Source: Candidatus Bathyarchaeota archaeon
GTDB taxonomy: Archaea > Thermoproteota > Bathyarchaeia > Bathyarchaeales > Bathycorpusculaceae
DNA length: 9,541 nt
NCBI GenBank assembly: GCA_030589055.1
Contig: JAUUWK010000036.1
Location: 1-9,541 of the forward strand
Direction: 5' to 3'
Made by a program: the position numbers and the translations under genes. Shown here piece after piece: positions 1-6,379 of the stretch. Under the pieces are notes generated by a model. That model ran no database searches, was not told the DNA's origin, and was given only the letters and a program-made list of their open reading frames with translations. How positions within the stretch are numbered: position 1 is the first letter of the stretch; each line of letters starts with the position of its first letter.

Positions 1-327
1 ATTGGCGAAAAGTATGGAAACGTTCACTATGTGAATGTTGGCTACGCAAGAATTAAGGCTACAGTTGTGGACGATTCAGAGTCGATTTTCACACCATGCG
101 TTTACAAGATCAGCGATGTGCACGTTCTTGAAGGCGAAAAATCAGAACCAATTAAAGAGATTGCATCTTTTCGTGGCAGATTCTGTGAACAAGCTAGAAA
201 GGGCGAAGTTGTCATCGCACAGGGAAAAGTTGAGCAGGTTATACACAATAGACAAAATCATGAATATTTTAGACTCTTGTTGGGAAACAAGCCGTCAGAC
301 CATTTTGTCACCGTTCCTAAGCCCTAG
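1..327 (+). CDS. C-terminal part of a predicted nucleotidyltransferase (5' end outside window)
   Basis: The frame is open from the first base, so this is the 3' end of a longer gene; the GTG at 31 is only an internal codon. The visible 108 residues align end to end with the last ~105 residues of the neighbouring gene on the opposite strand. Shared landmarks are a KYG motif, then T-x3-DSE-x2-F-x-P-x2-YKI, and a late G-x-V/L-E-x-V segment. This part is the accessory C-terminal domain that follows the minimal nucleotidyltransferase core in that paralogue; the core itself lies left of the window. The stop TAG (325-327) overlaps the stop of the paralogue on the other strand. The substrate is unknown. 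I am confident it is coding and a paralogue, and only moderately confident of the family name. Confidence 0.75.
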   Translation: MGEKYGNVHYVNVGYARIKATVVDDSESIFTPCVYKISDVHVLEGEKSEPIKEIASFRGRFCEQARKGEVVIAQGKVEQVIHNRQNHEYFRLLLGNKPSDHFVTVPKP

Positions 328-1496
328 AGTGGCCAAATACCCTCGTTCTCATTTATGCCCGTTCCAACAACAACTTGATAGAAGATTCCACCTGTTTTCA
401 CGTTTTCAACTCGTTCCAGCATTCCGGAAACCTCAATCTTGCTCCCTCGTTTAGCAACATTTCTATAGCATCCAATCATGGAAACGACGAGCTTCGGAAT
501 TTTGTCTTCAGAAAGCGTTGAGGCTGAATGAACTGGTTCGTAGTTTTCTATTTTGTAGATTGCTGGGCGAAACATGGCTTCACTATCATTCCTAATTGTG
601 CAGTGAAACTCTACGGGATTGATCGGTAGATACTTGTGTGCCCCATATTTTGAAGTGGTCTCTTCTGGTTTGCGGACTGCATTATACATGAAAATCTTGT
701 TCAAATAGCGTCCTTTATACAGTCTCGTTGCATCTAGTCGATTATTGACCACATAGGATAATGCTCCTTCTTCAACAAGATTGTCTATTGTTTTCTCCAG
801 TCTACGAAAGTTCTGCGCACCATACACGGCAAGGTCTATGTCCGACTCAGTGGTGTGCATGTTTAAAGCAATGGAGCCATGAATACCAAAATCCTCTAAG
901 ACAACGCATGATTCGCTGGACAGCAACTCGATAAGATCCAAAGTCATTTTTTGTAAGCTATCTTTACTTTTTACTTTTCTCAACGAGCTAAGGCATTCCC
1001 TTGGAATATAAGCTCTTTTGATGGAATTCAGGGGTGTGCTGATTATTTCCTTCTCTCTAAATGGACAGAAATAAACGTATCTTGGGAAGTTGTTCCGAAA
1101 AGCCTCTAGAAGCATTTGATAATTTTTTGTTGTGTAGAGTTTTTCAGCTCGGAAAAGTTTCAGTCCGCTGTAGTTCCATGTCTTTTTTAAAAAGCGGACA
1201 TAAAAAAGATTCTTGAAATTTAAGGGAACATATTTTAAGAACGAGAAAACCCTGTCGCTTGGGTGCTCATACCCGAAAACGTTGAATATGAAGCCTTCTT
1301 CAGTTATGAATGAATCTCCATCCGTTGGAACCCACTTTTTCGAAGTAACCGTTTCCAGACACCTTGGTAAGATTTTAGTTAAGGCATTAAAAAGCCTACT
1401 GCTCAGGCTAGCGTAATGCTTAAGACGGGTTAGAACAAACAGGTTTAGATGAGTGAGTTGAAGTGAACTTACATCCCTATGTAGTTTTTCTTCCAA
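324..1496 (-). CDS. Predicted archaeal nucleotidyltransferase (minimal NTase fold)
   Basis: The 390-residue protein carries a minimal nucleotidyltransferase signature at about residues 204-226. It has a GS pair (207-208) and, 10 residues later, D-I-D (219 and 221), expected to bind the metal-nucleotide. This pattern, after an N-terminal domain that begins near 'TEEGFIFNV' (65-73), recalls an archaeal predicted-nucleotidyltransferase group (COG1665, from memory). The substrate is unknown. The C-terminal ~105 residues match the convergent gene at the left edge, so the two are paralogues. The start is uncertain. TTG at 1496 is the only standard start codon ahead of the conserved region, it has no clear ribosome site, and it lies 34 nt inside the divergent HTH gene. 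Residues 1-46 look unlike the rest, so initiation may really be further in, for example near the CTG at codon 47. Confidence 0.8.
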   Translation of the reverse strand: MEEKLHRDVSSLQLTHLNLFVLTRLKHYASLSSRLFNALTKILPRCLETVTSKKWVPTDGDSFITEEGFIFNVFGYEHPSDRVFSFLKYVPLNFKNLFYVRFLKKTWNYSGLKLFRAEKLYTTKNYQMLLEAFRNNFPRYVYFCPFREKEIISTPLNSIKRAYIPRECLSSLRKVKSKDSLQKMTLDLIELLSSESCVVLEDFGIHGSIALNMHTTESDIDLAVYGAQNFRRLEKTIDNLVEEGALSYVVNNRLDATRLYKGRYLNKIFMYNAVRKPEETTSKYGAHKYLPINPVEFHCTIRNDSEAMFRPAIYKIENYEPVHSASTLSEDKIPKLVVSMIGCYRNVAKRGSKIEVSGMLERVENVKTGGIFYQVVVGTGINENEGIWPL

Positions 1497-1927
1497 CAGA
1501 GCAGAAAACTAAGATATTAAGCGCGATTTTCGGTTCTAAGTCAGCTGTTGATGTTTTGAGATTTTCACTCAGCCAAGGTGTTTCAAACAAAATTTATCAG
1601 AAAGACCTTGTGAGAAAACTTCCTTATTCGAATAAGACGATTATTGGAAACTTAAAGTCCTTGACTAACCTTGGAGTTTTGATTGAGAATATGGAGAAAA
1701 TGGAAAAAGATGGGCGTATCGTATGGGTTAAAGCTTATCAGCTTTCAGATATGGGTAAATGGTTTGCTTTGTTACTTGCTGAAGAAAAAGAGTTGTCTCA
1801 AAGAGAGAAAGCAGAGATATTTCAGAACATCTTCAAAATATACATAAGATGGGTAAAAGATCTATCAGAAAAACTGCATGTAAACAAGGAATTGCTAGAG
1901 AAAATTTTCATAGAAGAAATGAAGTAG
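1463..1927 (+). CDS. Winged-helix DNA-binding protein (ArsR/MarR-like fold), probable transcription regulator
   Basis: The protein has 154 residues. Residues ~20-100 look like a winged helix-turn-helix: a helical stretch (AVDVLRFSL), a turn and recognition-type helix (KDLVRKLPYSNKTIIGNLKSL), then NLGVLIE and a charged wing leading to a Y-x-LSDMGKWFA strand/helix typical of archaeal wHTH regulators. Residues ~105-154 are a charged, mostly helical tail that could mediate dimerisation. GTG at 1463 is the only reasonable start, because an in-frame stop lies at 1454-1456. Its Shine-Dalgarno is weak. The gene ends 16 nt before mobB, so co-transcription is likely. The target is not visible in the sequence. 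The 5' end overlaps the divergent nucleotidyltransferase, so each promoter would have to sit inside the other gene. Confidence 0.75.
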   Translation: MNLHPYVVFLPTEQKTKILSAIFGSKSAVDVLRFSLSQGVSNKIYQKDLVRKLPYSNKTIIGNLKSLTNLGVLIENMEKMEKDGRIVWVKAYQLSDMGKWFALLLAEEKELSQREKAEIFQNIFKIYIRWVKDLSEKLHVNKELLEKIFIEEMK

Positions 1928-1943
1928 GCAAGGGTGAAAATGA

Positions 1944-2471
1944 TTGAAAACAACCGTTATCGCAGTTGTGGGTAGTAAGAGTTCAGGAAAGACAACCATA
2001 ATAGAAATCTTAACTAAAGAGTTGACCAAAAGAGACTACAAAGTTGCAGCAGTGAAACACATTCCTGAATCAAGCTTTACATTAGACAGAGAGGGAAAAG
2101 ACACGTGGAGATTTGCTCAATCTGGAGCTAAAACAATTGTTAGCGTAGCATCTGATGAGATAGCCACCATTGAAAAGATAGATACAACTAAATTTTCTTT
2201 GAAAGAGATTTTGCAGAGATGCAAAGACGTTGACTTGATTTTCTTAGAAGGATTTAAAAAGATTGTGGGCAAAAAATATGACATACCTAAAATCGTAACT
2301 GTGAAATCTGGTGATGAAGCCTTAGAAGCTTCAAAAAATTTTAGACCTATACTAGCCTTTGTGGGTCTTTACTCAATAGAAACTCTAAAGTTGAACATTC
2401 CTTATATAAACGTGCTTGAAAATAGAGAGAAGATTGTGGATATGGTGGAGAAGAATGTCGGAAAAAAATGA
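1944..2471 (+). CDS. mobB: MobB-like P-loop GTPase (molybdopterin-guanine dinucleotide biosynthesis type)
   Basis: This 175-residue protein shows the features of MobB. It has a Walker A loop GSKSSGKT at residues 10-17, the KHIPESSF...D-x-EGKDTWRFAQSGA segment at 38-62, the D-L-I-F-LEGFK motif at 97-105, and a following IPKI near 114-117. MobB binds GTP and in bacteria assists MobA in attaching GMP to molybdopterin; many archaeal homologues occur without MobA, and their role there is not settled. The start is a TTG at 1944, set by the Shine-Dalgarno GGTGA at 1933-1937. The ATG at 1940 is in another frame and closes within a dozen codons. The gene follows the wHTH gene by 16 nt and overlaps the next small gene by 17 nt. 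No molybdoenzyme or other Mo-cofactor gene is in the window, so the Mo-cofactor role is inferred from family only. Confidence 0.85.
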   Translation: MKTTVIAVVGSKSSGKTTIIEILTKELTKRDYKVAAVKHIPESSFTLDREGKDTWRFAQSGAKTIVSVASDEIATIEKIDTTKFSLKEILQRCKDVDLIFLEGFKKIVGKKYDIPKIVTVKSGDEALEASKNFRPILAFVGLYSIETLKLNIPYINVLENREKIVDMVEKNVGKK

Positions 2472-2628
2472 AAAGTTAATAGTCAAGATTGATGAGAAAA
2501 GCTTGCCCATGCATCTCTTCGTTCAGAGAATAATAAGAAAGACGGTTTTAGCTATGCTTTCAACCTTAAAGGGCGTTGAGATTCAAGGCGATGAAACTGT
2601 CGAAATAGAGGTTAAGAGAGCCGCCTGA
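2455..2628 (+). CDS. Small conserved-looking protein of unknown function (57 aa)
   Basis: The start is ATG 2455, preceded by GGTGGAG at 2444-2450. The frame is open further upstream (to 2416), but that part lies inside mobB and reads as Trp/Arg-rich shadow sequence. The 57-residue product has a strand-like start (KLIVKIDEKS), a helix (LFVQRIIRKTVLAMLSTL) and an alternating acidic strand (VEIQGDETVEIEVK). This is a compact alpha/beta pattern with no transmembrane segment or metal motif. It overlaps mobB by 17 nt, which points to translational coupling and a shared role with the MobB-like GTPase. I do not recognise the family. The last codons and the stop form the 5' arm of the outer stem of the downstream inverted repeat. 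Confidence 0.65.
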   Translation: MSEKNEKLIVKIDEKSLPMHLFVQRIIRKTVLAMLSTLKGVEIQGDETVEIEVKRAA

Positions 2629-2751
2629 TTCTGCTTTTTGAGTTGAACTGTGGGGTTTGGAGATTCTCTTTAGTGGGGAGAAGGTAGAAAGGAGAGAGCT
2701 TCTTGAAAGAAGGAGGGGAATTCTCCAAACCTTTCCACTCTTGGCGGCTCT
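2617..2751. ncRNA. Compound stem-loop between convergent operons (bidirectional terminator or structured RNA)
   Basis: Two nested inverted repeats are visible. The outer stem is AGAGCCGCC (2617-2625) with GGCGGCTCT (2743-2751), 9 bp and perfect. The inner stem is GTGG+GGTTTGGAGA (2650-2663) with TCTCCAAACC (2722-2731) and CCAC (2735-2738), 14 bp with one 3-nt bulge. Inside are two small hairpins: TTCTC/GAGAA (2664-2668/2678-2682) and CTTCT-TGAA-AGAAG just after 2698. The + strand of the core is strongly purine-rich with five GGA motifs; the complement is a C/T tract. The element sits at the 3' ends of the mobB operon (+) and the cdv operon (-), so either strand could carry it as a 3' UTR. It may be a terminator or RNA-stability element, or an independent small RNA. 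No known RNA family was recognised. Confidence 0.45.
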
Positions 2752-2775
2752 TTAATACTTGAAGCTTAACCTCCT

Positions 2776-3942
2776 TTAGAGAGCTTTAAAGGCGTCAAAC
2801 CATCGTTTATATAAGGCTATCATGTCAAGGGAAACGCTTGGTTTTCTCTCTTCGAGTATTTGTCTGAAGTCATCCATTCTTAATTGTCGGGGCTTAGCCA
2901 GTTTGTCAGCAGCTTGACCTGACTCGAAGAAATCGCCTATGACCTTCAGATGTGCCGATTGACATACATCCTTTATGTCGCTTCCTGAGAATCCTTCTGA
3001 CAGCCTAGCTAACTCGTGTAAATCGATGTTTGATGCTAACTGTAAATTGCGTGTGTACAGTTTAAACATCATTAGGCGAGCGTGATGACCAGGAAGCGGC
3101 ACCAAAATCCTTTTTTGATACCTTCGGATAAAGGGCCAATCCAAGTCCCATGGCTTGTTTGTTGCTCCAATAATGTAAACGTGTAGATTTTTACCCTTGT
3201 CAATAACTCCATCCATCTCTTTCAAGAACTGGTTTCTGACACGAACTTCTCCGCCTACTTCGTTCGAATGCTTTCCCATGAGGGAGTCTAGCTCGTCGAT
3301 GAAAACTATGACGGGTCTTCCTTCCACAGCTGATTTTCTAGCTGAACCGAAAAGTCTGGCAACATTTTTTTCACCTTCTCCCACCCATTTAGACATTATC
3401 GAGGCGGCGTCAATAGAGATGAAGTCGGCATCTATTTCCGTCGCTACTGTTGCTGCTAACAACGTTTTTCCACAACCTGGCGGTCCAAATAGGAGAATCC
3501 CTCTGGGCCATCCCAGCGGGAATAGGTCTGGTCGTTCAACCGGATAGACTATGGCTTCTTTTATTGCCCTTTTTGCATGTTCGAGTCCAACAACTTCTTC
3601 CCATTTTACATTCGGTTTTTCCTTTACTATGAGTTCGTCATAACTAGCTTTTTCGCCTTGAGGGGTTCTTACGTTTTCAACTGTTTTGTTGGCTCCTTCT
3701 TGCGATTGGATAGGTGTTGCTGTACCTAGTAATGCCTTTATTCTTTCCTGGTAGGATATTGCTCTTTGTATGTAGACTTTGTTTAGGTTGTATTCTGGAT
3801 ATAGTTGAACTAGTTTCAGAAGAGTTTCTATGGCCCTCTGATACATTGTTATTGCCATACCTTTGGAATGTTGCTTGTCCAAACGGACGGCTTCCAAGGC
3901 ATAGTTAGTTGCGGATTTTTCCAGTTCTTGTGGAGCACCCAT
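2776..3942 (-). CDS. cdvC: CdvC, Vps4-type AAA+ ATPase of the archaeal ESCRT division machinery
   Basis: The 388-residue protein starts with a MIT domain (~6-73; LEKSATNYALEAVRLDKQ onward, three helices), which binds MIM2 motifs of ESCRT-III subunits. A linker and a single AAA+ module follow. Walker A GPPGCGKT is at 153-160, pore loop KWVGEGE around 185-191, Walker B VIVFIDE at 211-217 (catalytic E217), sensor-1 ATN at 260-262, arginine pair RR at 273-274, GFSGSDI at 317-323, and the terminal Vps4-type helix runs to LYKRWFDAF. All catalytic residues are present. It would form a hexamer that extracts and recycles ESCRT-III subunits at the division site. A TTG-initiated frame begins at 3969, but ATG 3942 is chosen: AGGTGA, which contains the cdvB stop, ends 7 nt upstream. 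It is the last gene of the cdv operon. Confidence 0.96.
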   Translation of the reverse strand: MGAPQELEKSATNYALEAVRLDKQHSKGMAITMYQRAIETLLKLVQLYPEYNLNKVYIQRAISYQERIKALLGTATPIQSQEGANKTVENVRTPQGEKASYDELIVKEKPNVKWEEVVGLEHAKRAIKEAIVYPVERPDLFPLGWPRGILLFGPPGCGKTLLAATVATEIDADFISIDAASIMSKWVGEGEKNVARLFGSARKSAVEGRPVIVFIDELDSLMGKHSNEVGGEVRVRNQFLKEMDGVIDKGKNLHVYIIGATNKPWDLDWPFIRRYQKRILVPLPGHHARLMMFKLYTRNLQLASNIDLHELARLSEGFSGSDIKDVCQSAHLKVIGDFFESGQAADKLAKPRQLRMDDFRQILEERKPSVSLDMIALYKRWFDAFKAL

Positions 3943-3949
3943 AAACTTT

Positions 3950-4780
3950 TCACCTTGCTTTGGTTTCAACTCTCACCTTGCCCTTAGCCCCCAAGCTCTG
4001 AAGAGCTTTTTCAATGTCATCATATGAAGAATTCAATTCAACAGAACATTGCATCAAATCCACTTCTCCTTTACTCTTCTTAACGTATTCCAAGAGGACA
4101 TCCTCCAATGAGGACTTTTCAACTCTCAGCGAAACCTCTTGAATCTCTGCTTCCTTAAAAGAAAGGAGATTTTGGGAAGAAATGGCCTCTGTTTCAACGG
4201 TTTCTTGACTCACTATTTGTGAGCATGTTGCCGTCAATGCAACCATCTGTTTAACAGGGATTTCCTCTGGAGTTTCGAGGGCGGCGGGCGGTTCGGGAAG
4301 CTTTATAGCGATTTTTTCTTCTAGGATGTTTGTGACCTCTTTCAGTATTTTCTCTCCACCTAGCGTCGTCTTGTTTATTGGAATCACTGACGGGTCGATT
4401 GTTATTCTTGTTGTGTAAAGGGTCTCGCTTATTATGTCGTTAACTCTGTTGAGTTCTGACGAAACATCTGGTAATACTTCAAAAAGCTGTTTTGAAACGC
4501 TTTGAAGCATTCTTAATGCTGGTTTCAAGTCGATAATTATGTCGCTCAGTTCTCTTATTGTTTCGAGTCTAAGGATTACCCGTTCGATTGTCAGTCCCAC
4601 ATGGTAAAGGAACTTTATCAGTTTCTTGACTTCTGCTATTTCGTTTGCGCATATCGTGGCTCTGTCTTTGTTGTGGTTTTTTAGAGCATGGACGCAAGTT
4701 TGGAATAGAACTTCGTCTCTTTTCTTCAGTCTGAAGGATACTTGTCCAATTCTGTGTTGCTCGATTTTCAGTTTATGCAT
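3950..4780 (-). CDS. cdvB: CdvB, ESCRT-III subunit with C-terminal winged helix
   Basis: From ATG 4780 the product is 276 residues. Residues ~1-160 form the helical ESCRT-III (Snf7-like) core, recognisable by RLKKRDEVLF, the ANEIAEVKKL helix and the TIERVILRLETIRELSD helix. A proline-rich MIM2-like motif (KLPEPPAALETPEEIP, 160-175) should bind the CdvC MIT domain. A flexible linker leads to a winged-helix domain (~220-274), the known CdvA-docking module in Sulfolobus CdvB. Alignment with the ESCRT-III paralogue in the same operon shows that the core extends about 15 residues upstream of this ATG (PPPLREVIGKS matches PPGPLKPRLNM). The ATG has no Shine-Dalgarno, so the real start is probably near 4837; see the separate entry. 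The TGA stop lies inside the cdvC ribosome site. Confidence 0.93.
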   Translation of the reverse strand: MHKLKIEQHRIGQVSFRLKKRDEVLFQTCVHALKNHNKDRATICANEIAEVKKLIKFLYHVGLTIERVILRLETIRELSDIIIDLKPALRMLQSVSKQLFEVLPDVSSELNRVNDIISETLYTTRITIDPSVIPINKTTLGGEKILKEVTNILEEKIAIKLPEPPAALETPEEIPVKQMVALTATCSQIVSQETVETEAISSQNLLSFKEAEIQEVSLRVEKSSLEDVLLEYVKKSKGEVDLMQCSVELNSSYDDIEKALQSLGAKGKVRVETKAR

Positions 4781-4834
4781 GGACTTACCGATTACTTCCC
4801 GCAGTGGTGGAGGGTTCCTTTGGAAAAGATTTCT

Positions 4835-4850
4835 GATATCAGCTCCCTCC
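4835..4850 (-). promoter_or_regulatory. Strong Shine-Dalgarno for cdvB without a standard start codon downstream
   Basis: On the - strand GGAGG occupies 4850-4846, between the cdvA stop (4867) and cdvB. The cdvB frame is open from just after a TAG at ~4858-4856 and contains no ATG, GTG or TTG until the ATG at 4780. The in-frame codon at the usual distance is ATC (4837-4835, 8-nt spacing) or GAT (4840). Starting at ATC adds 19 residues (I-R-N-L-F-Q-R-N-P-P-P-L-R-E-V-I-G-K-S) that align with the paralogous ESCRT-III. Either initiation uses a rare codon, or the sequence has a base change here. Confidence 0.6.
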
Positions 4851-4866
4851 GCCCGCTATGCTTAGC

Positions 4867-5619
4867 CTAAACGCTGGACTCGCCCACTTCTTTCACGTAG
4901 ACTACTACTGGTGGCTCTGGAAGACTTGGTGACTGCCCCAGGGTCGCTGGGGCTTCCTCCTGAGCTGTTGGTTCTTCTGTGGACTCTTCGTTAGCCTCTT
5001 GTTCAGTCTGTGGCAGTGTTTCGCCTAGAAGGATGTTCGAAAGCTTATTCTTCACAGTTTCTAGGTCGCTTTTCTTCATGTTGATGCTCTTTAGACATTC
5101 TTGTATTATCGTGAAAGCTGTCTGGTAAGGCTGATCATCGATTTTTCCTATCTCGTGTTCGATCTCAAGATTAACTAAAGCATAGTTCAAGTCTTTAATT
5201 TCTTGGGCACAACTAACAGTTTCCTTATCTATTTCTTCTGTTATGGTTTGGGCTTCACCTTTCAGCTGACTTAAGACACCTTCAAAGCTCTTATGCAAAT
5301 CTTCGTATACTTCAGGCGAAATTTTGTTTTTCTCTACAAGCCCTTTTAGAGCTTGGTCTTTACGCCATATTAATGGAATTTGATCGCAAAAGTTTCTGGC
5401 TTTAGTGTTTATTTTGGATAGAAGAATAATCTCTGAACCTTCAACTTTTAGGCTTTCAGCAGGATATTTCACAAGTTTGCCGTTTCCCTGTTCAATGTAG
5501 GCGGAATTAACTCTACCATTTGGGTTTACAGCGAATGATGTAACTATGCCTATTCTGCGTCCGTATTCATCTTTTATTTGTTTTCCGATCGAGATAAAAA
5601 GGTTGGATTCTTGCGTCAT
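4867..5619 (-). CDS. cdvA: CdvA, membrane-associated initiator of archaeal ESCRT division
   Basis: The 250-residue protein has the three-part CdvA plan. Residues ~8-70 form a PRC-barrel-like beta domain (SIGKQIKDEYGRRIGIVTSF, then GKLVKYPAESL). Residues ~75-195 are a long helical, coiled-coil-forming region rich in Lys and Glu. An acidic Glu/Pro/Thr linker (~200-230) leads to a conserved-looking tail, PEPPVVVYVKEVG, which should be the strand peptide (E3B) that docks on the CdvB winged helix. CdvA polymerises at mid-cell on membrane and recruits CdvB. ATG 5619 is preferred over ATG 5628: the AGGAG at 5633-5629 touches the first ATG but is 9 nt from the second. The gene sits between the ESCRT-III paralogue (27-nt gap) and cdvB. 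Confidence 0.92.
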   Translation of the reverse strand: MTQESNLFISIGKQIKDEYGRRIGIVTSFAVNPNGRVNSAYIEQGNGKLVKYPAESLKVEGSEIILLSKINTKARNFCDQIPLIWRKDQALKGLVEKNKISPEVYEDLHKSFEGVLSQLKGEAQTITEEIDKETVSCAQEIKDLNYALVNLEIEHEIGKIDDQPYQTAFTIIQECLKSINMKKSDLETVKNKLSNILLGETLPQTEQEANEESTEEPTAQEEAPATLGQSPSLPEPPVVVYVKEVGESSV

Positions 5620-5646
5620 AATAGTCATCTCCTATGCGTCTGAGTT

Positions 5647-6309
5647 CTAGGATGTTTCAGTAGCAGATTTTTCGCCGAACGGTACGGAAGGGATTCCCGC
5701 TGGCAGTTCTGGGAACTTCTCTTCAATTTTCTGTTCTGCAACGGCTGCGGCTTCTGTGAGAATTTTCTGGGCACCTTCGCTAGCGGTTCCAAAGTTCATT
5801 GAGAACCCTGTGTTTTCTCCAGCTTCCATTATTATTCCGCTTAATAAGTCGCCTATCTGCCCCAACTCCCTTTCCGCTTCTGGAAACATGTTCGCCATTC
5901 CTGATTTAACCGCTCTTAAAACGCCTACCGCTGGGCCGAGCGTTGTAACTACGTCTCCGAGTTCTGATACTGTTCGTAGTCTTAACCCGATTTGTTCGAG
6001 GGCAAGTCTTGCATGCATAATCATTCTTTCCATTTTTCTGATTTCAGCTAATTCATTAGCGAAAACGTTTGCTCTTGCCATGTCATGTTTTGTGTAAGCA
6101 TCCACGATTCTAGCAAAGATGGATTTGTCCCTTTTGCTGAACCTTTCACTGGCTTGATCTAGCTTTTGTATTTGCACGTCTAAGCGTTTAACAGCCATGT
6201 TAAGTCTTGGCTTCAATGGACCTGGCGGTCTCACTGCCACTTTAATGCGCTCCGTTATAGGTTGGTCGTCACGCCTATCTTCCCACCTTTTAGCAAATCT
6301 TTCTGACAA
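5647..6309 (-). CDS. ESCRT-III (CdvB-type) paralogue with C-terminal MIM2-like motif
   Basis: From TTG 6309 the product is 220 residues. A basic N-terminal stretch (SERFAKRWEDRRDD) is followed by the ESCRT-III core: PPGPLKPRLNMAVKRLDVQ, FSKRDKSIF, the ANELAEIRKMERMI helix and LALEQIGLRLRTVSELGD. A final helix precedes FPELPAGIPSVP (~199-210), a MIM2-like site for the CdvC MIT domain. Unlike CdvB it ends about 10 residues later and has no winged helix, so it should not bind CdvA directly but co-polymerise, as Sulfolobus CdvB1/CdvB2 do. The open frame reaches GTG 6381, but GAGGT at 6321-6317 lies 7 nt from TTG 6309 and the likely TATA box lies inside the extension, so the short form is chosen. 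It is the first gene of the operon. Confidence 0.9.
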   Translation of the reverse strand: MSERFAKRWEDRRDDQPITERIKVAVRPPGPLKPRLNMAVKRLDVQIQKLDQASERFSKRDKSIFARIVDAYTKHDMARANVFANELAEIRKMERMIMHARLALEQIGLRLRTVSELGDVVTTLGPAVGVLRAVKSGMANMFPEAERELGQIGDLLSGIIMEAGENTGFSMNFGTASEGAQKILTEAAAVAEQKIEEKFPELPAGIPSVPFGEKSATETS

Positions 6310-6316
6310 GTTAAAT

Positions 6317-6355
6317 ACCTCTGAACATGATAGTACGTTTAAACAAATCTTATAC
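6317..6355 (-). promoter_or_regulatory. Likely TATA box and Shine-Dalgarno of the cdv operon
   Basis: Read on the - strand, GTATAAGA (6355-6348) is a fair archaeal TATA box. Transcription would start about 25 nt downstream (near 6327), giving a leader of under 20 nt that carries GAGGT (6321-6317) before TTG 6309. A second AT-rich box, GTTTAAAC (6337-6344), lies too close to the start codon to be the TATA box of the same transcript. Confidence 0.45.
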
Positions 6356-6379
6356 ATTGCTAACATGCTGAAAACATTC

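Noticed and set aside
35..454. 139-codon + strand frame overlapping the left nucleotidyltransferase gene
   Set aside because: It is a shadow frame of the paralogue-supported gene, and it crosses into the antisense of the next gene with no family resemblance.
2617..2775. A GGAGG right after the cdvC stop followed by a ~50-codon open frame on the - strand
   Set aside because: There is no ATG, GTG or TTG at a usable distance, and the frame runs through the inverted-repeat arms with low-complexity Pro/Ser/Leu content.
3943..3969. TTG 3969 as the cdvC start
   Set aside because: This start would translate through the AGGTGA ribosome site. ATG 3942 is correctly spaced from it and begins just ahead of the MIT domain.
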